Shown here piece by piece: positions 1 through 4,969 of a stretch of DNA of 7,726 nucleotides. The position numbers and the translations under genes are program-made. The notes beneath the pieces are model-generated. The model ran no database searches and was not told the DNA's origin. It saw only the letters and a program-made list of their open reading frames with translations. Source of the stretch: JBBRCX01 sp038204465 (GTDB lineage: Bacteria > Planctomycetota > Phycisphaerae > Tepidisphaerales > Tepidisphaeraceae); assembly GCA_038204465.1 (NCBI GenBank), contig JBBRCX010000159.1, positions 1 through 7,726 on the forward strand, read 5' to 3'. Each line of letters begins with the position of its first letter. Position 1 is the first letter of the stretch.

Positions 1-1
1 C

Positions 2-340
2 CAACCCGCCCTCTCTCCGACCGCAACCCCCACCACCCCCGTAGGGGCGGGTTTTAAACCCGCCCTCTCCACCGCCAAAAAAAATCCCCCTCTCGCAGAA
101 ATCGTCCGCGCGCTAAAAACATTCTCCGCGCGCCGCATCAACGAAATGAACGCACGAACCGGCCAACCCTTCTGGCAACGCAACTATTTCGAACATGTGA
201 TTCGTGACGACGCTTCATTAGCCGCCATCCGCGAATACATCATGAGCAATCCGTCGCGATGGCAATCCGATAAAGAAAACCCGGATGGCGATCGATCGGA
301 TGATGTTGAGCAATGGGTGTGGACGTTGCATCCAGCAAAC
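2..340 (+). CDS. REP-associated transposase (RAYT, Y1/IS200-like), C-terminal part, no own stop codon
   Basis: RAYTs are single-domain HUH/Y1 relatives of IS200 TnpA that bind and nick REP palindromes in their own genome. The frame is open from base 2 and must begin before the window, so the N-terminal HUH motif cannot be seen. What is visible is the family's C-terminal region: LAEIVRALKTFSARRIN (about 92-142), then FWQRNYFEHVIRD, then IREYIMSNPSRWQSDKENPD. All of this is typical of RAYTs that carry REP text in the gene. The first ATG in frame (146) is internal to the domain and is not a credible gene start. At 188-190 the residue before Glu-His is Phe (NYFEH), where family members usually have Tyr (NYYEH, FYDH); this is probably the catalytic tyrosine, so the copy may be inactive. 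No stop separates it from ispF. The 340 boundary is where family similarity fades and REP sequence begins. Family assignment is firm; activity is doubtful. Confidence 0.72.
3..14 (+). repeat. Partial REP palindrome (right arm only)
   Basis: AACCCGCCC followed by TCT matches the right arm and flank of the full copy at 45-65. It lies exactly 54 bp (18 codons) upstream of the matching bases there, so both are read in the same frame. The left arm, if present, is outside the window. With so few bases the call is tentative. Confidence 0.4.
41..70 (+). repeat. REP palindrome copy 1 (forward orientation)
   Basis: Arms GGGCGGGTTT (45-54) and AAACCCGCCC (56-65) are perfect inverted repeats around a single T. 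The flanks are asymmetric (GTAG on the left, TCTCC on the right), which gives the element an orientation. It is read in the transposase frame as VGAGFKPALS. Such palindromes are the presumed substrates of RAYT proteins, and this one lies inside the RAYT reading frame. Confidence 0.85.
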
Positions 341-370
341 AGGGCGGGTTCAAAACCCGCCCCTACAAAG
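341..370 (-). repeat. REP palindrome copy 2 (reverse orientation)
   Basis: Arms GGGCGGGTT (342-350) and AACCCGCCC (354-362) flank a CAA loop. The right flank CTACAAAG is the reverse complement of the GTAG-type left flank of copy 1, so this copy is inverted relative to it. It is translated in the open frame as RAGSKPAPTKG and sits just after the recognisable end of the transposase. Confidence 0.85.
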
Positions 371-450
371 GGCGCGGCACAGGGCGCCGCCGGATCACAA
401 TCCGCGACAGACGATGTCGCCCGCGCGGCAAACCCGACCGACACGCGCGA

Positions 451-481
451 AGAGGGCGGGTTTGAAACCCGCCCCTACAAG
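451..481 (-). repeat. REP palindrome copy 3 (reverse orientation)
   Basis: Arms GGGCGGGTTT (454-463) and AAACCCGCCC (465-474) are perfect around one G. The flanks AGA and CTACAAG match copy 2, so copies 2 and 3 are direct repeats 112 bp apart and both are inverted relative to copy 1. The element ends about 22 bp before the probable TTG start of ispF. It could form a strong hairpin in the mRNA just ahead of that start. Confidence 0.85.
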
Positions 482-502
482 ACCGTTGACCAGACCCGTG
501 CT

Positions 503-991
503 TTGCCACAGTCTCTCCGTATCGGCCACGGCTACGACCTCCACCGCCTTCAGAAGGGCGGCAGGTTGTTATTGGCGGGCGTTGTCGTTGCCGAGGACCT
601 GAGCCCCGTCGCGCACAGCGATGGTGATGTCGTGATCCACGCGCTGGTGGACGCGCTGCTGGGCGCCATGGGGTTGGGCGATATCGGCGAGCACTTTCCC
701 AACACCGATCCGCGCTGGAAGGACGCCGCGAGCCGGGTATTTCTGGATGAGGTGTTCGAGCGTGCGACGGCCGCTCGATTCGCCATTCAAAACGTGGATG
801 TCACCGTCCTCGCCGAGATGCCCCGCCTCACGCAGCTCAAGCCGGCCATGCGGCAGTCGCTCGCGGCGCTGCTGCGCTTGCCACTGGACCGGGTCAACAT
901 CAAGGCTGGCACCAACGAAGGCTGCGACGCCATCGGGCGCGGCGAGGCCATCGCCGCTCATGCCGTCGTGTTGCTGGCCGGCACAGACTAG
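503..991 (+). CDS. ispF: 2-C-methyl-D-erythritol 2,4-cyclodiphosphate synthase (IspF)
   Basis: IspF converts CDP-methylerythritol 2-phosphate to the cyclic diphosphate and CMP in the cytoplasmic MEP pathway for IPP and DMAPP. Numbered from TTG 503 (162 aa, close to the usual ~157-160), the zinc ligands are Asp12 and His14 (GYDLH) and His46 (VIHAL), offset by four from E. coli Asp8/His10/His42. Also present are AHSDGDV (37-43), GDIGEHFPNTDP (59-70), DVTVLAE (99-105) and TNEGCDAIGRGE (137-148), with Glu139 matching E. coli Glu135. The frame stays open upstream through REP sequence and the transposase remnant. There is no ATG in frame between 244 and the enzyme domain. TTG 503 fits the family N-terminus, but no clear Shine-Dalgarno precedes it. 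Expression as a long fusion from further upstream cannot be excluded. Function is near certain; the start is uncertain. Confidence 0.93.
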   Translation: MPQSLRIGHGYDLHRLQKGGRLLLAGVVVAEDLSPVAHSDGDVVIHALVDALLGAMGLGDIGEHFPNTDPRWKDAASRVFLDEVFERATAARFAIQNVDVTVLAEMPRLTQLKPAMRQSLAALLRLPLDRVNIKAGTNEGCDAIGRGEAIAAHAVVLLAGTD

Positions 992-1091
992 CTAGAATCC
1001 CGCGCTTTCGCGTTGTTTGGCGATTCCCTACCGGGCCGAGCGTTTCGACCTCCTGCGAATCATCGAAGCGACGTACCCCTTCCAGCCTCCC

Positions 1092-2615
1092 ATGACCCTT
1101 CGCGTCTACAACACCCTGACGAAACAGAAAGACCTCTTCGAGCCCGTCCGGCCCGGCAAGGTCGGCATGTATCTGTGCGGCCCGACGGTCTACAAACCGC
1201 CGCATATCGGCCACATGGTAGGGCCGGTCATCTTCGACGCCGTCAAGCGCTACCTGAAGTTCAAGGGCTTTGACGTCACCCTCGTCGTGAACATCACCGA
1301 CGTCGAAGACAAGCTGATCAACGAGGCCGCCGAGCAAAAGATCACCGTCAAGGACCTCGCCGAGCGGCAGACGGCGAATTACATGGAAGTCCTGTCGATG
1401 ATGGGGATCGAAACCATCGACCGGTTTCCCAAGGCCTCCGAGCACATCGAAGACATCATCGGCCTGTGCAAGACGCTCGTCGGCTCGGGCCACGCGTACG
1501 CCGTCGGCGGCAACGTCTGGTTCGATGTGACCAAAGATCCTGATTACGGCAAGCTTTCGCACCGCCGGGTTGAGGAACAGGAGGCCGGCACGCGCGACCT
1601 CGAAGGCTCCGGCAAGCGCAACCCCGCCGACTTCGCCCTCTGGAAGGCGGCTAAGAACGGCGAGGTCTCGTGGGACTCGCCCTGGGGCAAGGGGCGGCCC
1701 GGGTGGCACATCGAGTGCTCCGCCATGAGCATGAAGTACCTCGGAGCGACGTTCGACATCCACGGCGGCGGCGACGACCTGAAATTCCCGCACCACGAAA
1801 ACGAACTGGCGCAGTCCGAGTGCGCCACCGGGCAGCCCTTCGCCAAATACTGGATGCACAATGGGCTCACCAAGATCAAGACCAAGCTCTCCGGCGCCGA
1901 GCGCTCCGAGAAAATGAGCAAGAGCCTGGGCAACGTGATCGACGCGAAGCAGCTCCTGCGCGAGCAGGGGCCTGAGGTCGTTCGCTACATGCTGCTCAGC
2001 ACCCATTACCGCCGGCCGATCGAGTTCAGTGATGAGGTGCTCTCCAACACGAAAAAGGCGCTGTCGGTTTTCTACCGCCTGTTCGAGCGCGTCGAGCGGT
2101 TGGCGGGCAAGCCGCTCAGCGCGGATGTCCCGGCCGACCAGAAGCCCGCGCCCGACATGGACGCCGCCGCCGCCGCGCTGTTTGAGACCGATCACGCCGC
2201 CTTCGCGAAGAATGTGCTGGCCCTCAAGATGAAGTTCCTCGAGATGATGGATGACGACTTCAACACCGCCGGCGCCATCGCGGTGCTCCACGAGCTGGCG
2301 GGCGAGATCAACGGATTCATCGAGCGCACCGGCGCCGAGCGATCCAAAGATGCGACGGCCACCGGCGCCTCCGTCTCCGCCGCACACTCGATTCGTAATC
2401 TAGGAAACATCCTTGGCCTGTTCACCAGGCCGCCCACCCCCGATGCGGCGCAGGGCGAATTGCCCGAACAGTTGATGGCCTTGATCATCCGCCTGCGTAA
2501 GGAAGCGCGTGAAACAAAAAACTTCGCCCTCGCCGATTCCATCCGCGACGGCTTAACCGAGATCTTCATCGCCCTTGAAGACGGCCCTGAAGGAACGCGC
2601 TGGCGCCGCGAGTAA
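1092..2615 (+). CDS. cysS: Cysteinyl-tRNA synthetase
   Basis: This cytoplasmic class I aminoacyl-tRNA synthetase charges tRNA-Cys using ATP. From ATG 1092 it is 507 aa, slightly longer than the common 460-500. Landmarks are YNTLT and FEP at the N-terminus, a zinc-ligand Cys29 in YLCGPTVY, HIGH at 38-41, VVNITDVEDK (65-74), the zinc-site residues Cys209 (WHIECSAM), His234 and Glu238 (HHENE), and KMSKS at 274-278. The DALR-type helical region (about 320-440) holds DDFNTAGAI. The segment just before KMSKS (KIKTKLSGAERSE) is longer than the usual short VDGE-type link. The frame extends upstream to a TTG at 1017, but ATG 1092 matches the family start; that leaves 100 bp after ispF without an obvious promoter. 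ispF and cysS are neighbours or near neighbours in several bacteria. Convergent with the acetyltransferase gene, 40 bp away. Confidence 0.97.
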   Translation: MTLRVYNTLTKQKDLFEPVRPGKVGMYLCGPTVYKPPHIGHMVGPVIFDAVKRYLKFKGFDVTLVVNITDVEDKLINEAAEQKITVKDLAERQTANYMEVLSMMGIETIDRFPKASEHIEDIIGLCKTLVGSGHAYAVGGNVWFDVTKDPDYGKLSHRRVEEQEAGTRDLEGSGKRNPADFALWKAAKNGEVSWDSPWGKGRPGWHIECSAMSMKYLGATFDIHGGGDDLKFPHHENELAQSECATGQPFAKYWMHNGLTKIKTKLSGAERSEKMSKSLGNVIDAKQLLREQGPEVVRYMLLSTHYRRPIEFSDEVLSNTKKALSVFYRLFERVERLAGKPLSADVPADQKPAPDMDAAAAALFETDHAAFAKNVLALKMKFLEMMDDDFNTAGAIAVLHELAGEINGFIERTGAERSKDATATGASVSAAHSIRNLGNILGLFTRPPTPDAAQGELPEQLMALIIRLRKEARETKNFALADSIRDGLTEIFIALEDGPEGTRWRRE

Positions 2616-2655
2616 TCGATCGCATTGCTGGCGACGAAGCCATGCCACACATCCA

Positions 2656-3498
2656 TCAATTGGCGCCCGCGAGCTGTTTCCTCTGCAGCGCCTTGCTGCA
2701 ATACCACGTGCTGACGCGCGTGACTTCTTCGTAGCCGAGGCGGCGATAGACCTGCTCTCCCTGCCACGACGCCTGAAGTACGCTGTACCGATAGCCCAGC
2801 TTCCGGGCATGCTCCAGCGCTCCGATCAAAACTGCGGTGCCGATTCCCTGACGGCGGGCGTGCTTCACGACGCCCACGTCATAGATGCCGGCCACTCCTT
2901 CGGCCAGGAAAAGCGTCGTCCATCCGAGTGGCACGCCGTTCACGCTCGCCACAAAGTTCCACACGCGCCGGGGCAGCAGCGCCGCGGCGCGGAAGGTGAC
3001 GTCAAGGTCCGTCCGACGGATCGCGGTGGTCATCGGCCCATAGTAGGGGTGTTCGTAACGCTCGAAGCGCGAACCGTCTTCGCAAGGTTCGATCTTCAGG
3101 CCGCGCGGGCGGGCAAAACGCTTCTTCATTGACCGCAGGTCACAGGCCATTCCCGGCACGTGCTTGAAGAGCGCGACCCGTCGGGCCTTGAGCAGCTTGT
3201 CCACTCCGCGCTCGTGCGCGGCCGGCCCGATCCAGAAGGTCGCGCCGACCCCGGCGTCGCGGTAGCTTCTGATGATCCGCTCGAGCCGTGCTTCGCCTTC
3301 GCGTGGGGAGAAGCTGCAGTTGAACACGCTGTTGGAGCCCCCAGGCGCCGTGGAGAGACACCAGTTGGCGTCGCGCTCGCGGTGCACCTGTCCGCCTTCG
3401 ACGCCGCACCAGAACAGCTCCTTCTCGCGCAGATTGTTCTCCGCCGCCGCGGGGAGCAGCGCCGGATTTGTCAGGATCTTCTCGCGCCACCTCGTCAT
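2656..3498 (-). CDS. GNAT-family N-acetyltransferase (two-lobed)
   Basis: GNAT enzymes move an acetyl group from acetyl-CoA to an amine; the substrate here cannot be read from sequence. From the ATG at 3496-3498 the product is 280 aa. The C-terminal lobe (about 175-270) is a clear GNAT fold: GIYDVGVVKHARRQGIGTAV contains the acetyl-CoA pyrophosphate motif RRQGIG (215-220), followed by the helix ALEHARKLGY and the closing strand and helix region QVYRRLGYEEV. The N-terminal lobe (about 1-130) is GNAT-like but lacks that motif, ending in LLKARRVALFKHVPGMACDL, as in tandem or pseudo-tandem GNAT proteins where the first lobe is degenerate. An upstream in-frame ATG at 3597 would overlap the ruvC start and is less likely. 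It ends 40 bp from the convergent cysS stop and is divergent from ruvC. Confidence 0.86.
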   Translation of the reverse strand: MTRWREKILTNPALLPAAAENNLREKELFWCGVEGGQVHRERDANWCLSTAPGGSNSVFNCSFSPREGEARLERIIRSYRDAGVGATFWIGPAAHERGVDKLLKARRVALFKHVPGMACDLRSMKKRFARPRGLKIEPCEDGSRFERYEHPYYGPMTTAIRRTDLDVTFRAAALLPRRVWNFVASVNGVPLGWTTLFLAEGVAGIYDVGVVKHARRQGIGTAVLIGALEHARKLGYRYSVLQASWQGEQVYRRLGYEEVTRVSTWYCSKALQRKQLAGAN

Positions 3499-3527
3499 TG
3501 CAAACCGATGTTGGATTGGCCCGATGT

Positions 3528-3535
3528 GGTATAAG
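3528..3535. promoter_or_regulatory. TATA-like box in the ruvC / acetyltransferase divergent intergenic region
   Basis: The 61-bp gap between the two divergent starts (3499-3559) must hold promoters for both genes unless they lie within the genes. GGTATAAG (3528-3535) is its only good -10-like match. On the plus strand it reads TATAAG, 24 nt before the ruvC ATG. On the minus strand it reads TTATAC or TATACC, about 30 nt before the acetyltransferase ATG. No -35 hexamer at 16-18 bp spacing stands out for either direction, so this is only a candidate. Confidence 0.3.
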
Positions 3536-3559
3536 CAATCCGGCGCAGCTTTTCGAACA

Positions 3560-4057
3560 ATGCGAATTCTTGGAATCGATCCCGGCCTGCGACTCACCGG
3601 CTATGGCGTGCTGGACTACCAGCCCCTGCGCCCGAAGCTGGTGGATGGCGGCGTGATCCGCCTGAAGCTCAAGACGCCCCTGGCCGACCGGTTGGTGGAG
3701 CTGGAGATCGAGCTGGATGCGCTGCTCGACGAGCACAAGCCCGACGTCTGTGCTGTCGAACAACTCTATTCCCATTATGCTCACCCGCGCACCGCCATTC
3801 TGATGGGCCACGCCCGTGGAGTGGTGCTGTTGGCGGCACGCCGGCGCGGGGTGCAGGTCGAGCAGTTCGCCGCCAACCGCATCAAGCAGTCGGTCACCGG
3901 GCATGGCCACGCCAGCAAATCTCAGATGCAGCGCGCGATCCAGAGCCAGTGGAACCTCGACAAGCCGCCGGATCCGCCGGACGTGGCCGACGCTCTCGCG
4001 GTTGCGCTGTGCTGTGGAATGCATCTGGATCGAGTGCTTACCGTCGTCCCGCGCTAA
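3560..4057 (+). CDS. ruvC: Crossover junction endodeoxyribonuclease RuvC
   Basis: RuvC is the Holliday junction resolvase that works with RuvAB, cutting symmetrically opposed strands at the junction. The product is 165 aa (E. coli RuvC is 173). The four acidic metal-binding residues of this RNase H-fold nuclease are present: Asp7 (GIDPG), Glu67 (AVEQLY), Asp141 and Asp144 (DVADALAVAL). Other signature stretches are GHARGVVLLAA (83-93), RIKQSVTGHGHASKSQMQ (107-124) and the GYGVLD strand. The start is ATG 3560 because MRILGIDPGL is the family's N-terminus; the frame is open upstream but lies antisense to the acetyltransferase gene. ruvA, ruvB and yebC, frequent neighbours, are not in the window. 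A membrane protein gene follows on the same strand after 34 nt, probably co-transcribed. Confidence 0.96.
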   Translation: MRILGIDPGLRLTGYGVLDYQPLRPKLVDGGVIRLKLKTPLADRLVELEIELDALLDEHKPDVCAVEQLYSHYAHPRTAILMGHARGVVLLAARRRGVQVEQFAANRIKQSVTGHGHASKSQMQRAIQSQWNLDKPPDPPDVADALAVALCCGMHLDRVLTVVPR

Positions 4058-4091
4058 GCTCAGACGGCCATCATCCCGGGCCTGGAACCTC

Positions 4092-4814
4092 TTGCAGCCG
4101 ATCGATCGCCTCATCACTCGAGCACTGCCGCAGGTCTACCTGGCGAATCGATGGGTGGAACTGGCGTTCGCCGCCGCATTCTTCACTCTGCTCATCCTGC
4201 TGTTCATCAAGCTCACTCGTCTGCTGCCGCGCGTCCGCAGCGCCCGGCAGCAGATGATCGCAGCTGCATATGAGATCTACCTCTACCGCAACCGGCCCCG
4301 GATGGTGCTCCGCGCGCAATGGCGCTGTATCTGGAACAACCTTAAGCTGCTGCTATACCTCTCGCCCGCGCTGGTGTTCGGCGGCGTCCTGTTCGCCCTG
4401 TTTTATGGCGTGCTGTCGGATCGGTACGGCTACGGGCCGGCAGGCGTCGGAGCCAACGTGGTCATTAGGGCGCGCGCCGTTGGAGAGGTGCCTGACGCGC
4501 CGTTGCTCGTCGAGCCGGCGAGTGACAACGTGCTCCTCACCGGTCATGTTCACGTGGCATCCATCGCAACGACCTGGAGCCGCTTGCGCGCCAGTTCAGC
4601 GGGAATCCATCCGCTGAGGGTAGGGGGGCATGAGGCCCTGCGCTTGAACGTCGCCACCCCCGGGCGCCCCGCGATCCCGCGTCAATTCGCGCGGCGAATC
4701 GATCTGCATGTCGACTATCCGATCCGCAAGTGGTGGGGCCTGGAGACCGGGTGGATGCTCTACTTCCTGGTAATCTGCCTCATCGCGAGCATTCCGCTCG
4801 GGCGCAGGCTGTAA
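4092..4814 (+). CDS. Uncharacterised membrane protein with three predicted helices
   Basis: I do not recognise this family. The frame has no ATG or GTG after the ruvC stop. TTG 4092 is the first usable start and gives 240 aa; no clear Shine-Dalgarno precedes it, so the start is uncertain. Hydrophobic helices are seen at about 22-42 (VELAFAAAFFTLLILLFIKL), 87-107 (LLLYLSPALVFGGVLFALFYG) and 219-236 (TGWMLYFLVICLIASIPLG). The 43-86 loop is strongly basic (RVRSARQQ, RNRPRMVLRAQWR), so by the positive-inside rule it is cytoplasmic. That predicts N-out/C-in topology with a polar, strand-rich extracytoplasmic segment at about 108-218. A basic cytoplasmic loop between the first two of three helices recalls the Oxa1/YidC/EMC3 (DUF106) superfamily, but the large segment between helices 2 and 3 does not fit it well. 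Consistent coding character and a real stop support a genuine gene. Confidence 0.72.
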   Translation: MQPIDRLITRALPQVYLANRWVELAFAAAFFTLLILLFIKLTRLLPRVRSARQQMIAAAYEIYLYRNRPRMVLRAQWRCIWNNLKLLLYLSPALVFGGVLFALFYGVLSDRYGYGPAGVGANVVIRARAVGEVPDAPLLVEPASDNVLLTGHVHVASIATTWSRLRASSAGIHPLRVGGHEALRLNVATPGRPAIPRQFARRIDLHVDYPIRKWWGLETGWMLYFLVICLIASIPLGRRL

Positions 4815-4864
4815 CCCCGATTCGGCATGCGGATTGCCTCGTGCCTCGTCTGGACCGAAAAACC

Positions 4865-4904
4865 TTCAAGCTCCGGGCATTGGTTCGGCCGATAAGAGCT
4901 TGAA
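4865..4904 (+). promoter_or_regulatory. Inverted repeat upstream of the surface-protein gene
   Basis: TTCAAGCTC (4865-4873) and GAGCTTGAA (4896-4904) are perfect 9-bp inverted repeats separated by 22 nt. An inner GGC/GCC pairing (4876-4878 with 4888-4890) is possible. It lies between the membrane-protein stop (4814) and the next start (4970). There is no T-run after it, so it is not a canonical intrinsic terminator. It could be a regulator-binding site or a leader stem-loop. It is the main non-coding structure in this 155-bp gap. Confidence 0.45.
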
Positions 4905-4955
4905 ATGCGTCTGTGTGCCGGTGTTGCGCAGGCGCGATCCGTTTACCACTCGTTT

Positions 4956-4963
4956 GGGAAGGA
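4956..4963 (+). promoter_or_regulatory. Ribosome binding site for the propeller/CARDB protein
   Basis: GGGAAGGA ends 6 nt before ATG 4970 and is the clearest Shine-Dalgarno-like sequence in the window. It decides the start in favour of ATG 4970 (MARKLSTF) over the in-frame GTG-type start at 4913. Confidence 0.7.
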
Positions 4964-4969
4964 TGCCGT

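Noticed and set aside
1..500. A CRISPR array formed by the GGGCGGG palindromes
   Set aside because: Copies differ in orientation and spacing (about 300 and 112 bp) and are true palindromes, fitting REP elements.
146..991. Taking ATG 146 as the start of a 281-residue IspF
   Set aside because: The first ~65 residues are transposase C-terminus and the next ~55 are REP-derived. IspF similarity begins at about 515, so the enzyme itself starts near TTG 503.
1017..1091. Upstream TTG start for cysS
   Set aside because: The added 25 residues have no family counterpart, while ATG 1092 gives the standard MTLRVYNTLT-type N-terminus.
900..2387. Long open frame on the minus strand across cysS (495 residues)
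   Set aside because: It lies antisense to a gene with every CysRS motif. Its product is low-complexity (rich in Gly, Arg, Leu, Asp, Val) with no domain, as expected from a GC-rich shadow frame.
2616..2655. Bidirectional terminator between cysS and the acetyltransferase
   Set aside because: Only a 4-bp TGGC/GCCA pairing is visible, and there is no T-run on either strand; too weak to call.
2575..3132. Plus-strand frame opposite the acetyltransferase gene
   Set aside because: It overlaps the end of cysS and is antisense to a clear GNAT domain; the product has no recognisable features.
3499..3597. N-terminal extension of the acetyltransferase to the ATG at 3597
   Set aside because: The extension would overlap the ruvC start on the other strand, and its 33 residues do not look like part of the fold. 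ATG 3498 gives a compact divergent layout.
3816..4091. Upstream ATGs for the membrane protein (3816, 3903)
   Set aside because: These lie deep inside ruvC in another frame, and the encoded Ser/Arg/Cys-rich text is typical of out-of-frame translation.
3140..4117. Minus-strand frame covering ruvC and part of the acetyltransferase
   Set aside because: It is antisense to ruvC and out of frame with the GNAT coding sequence; Arg-rich composition shows it is a shadow.
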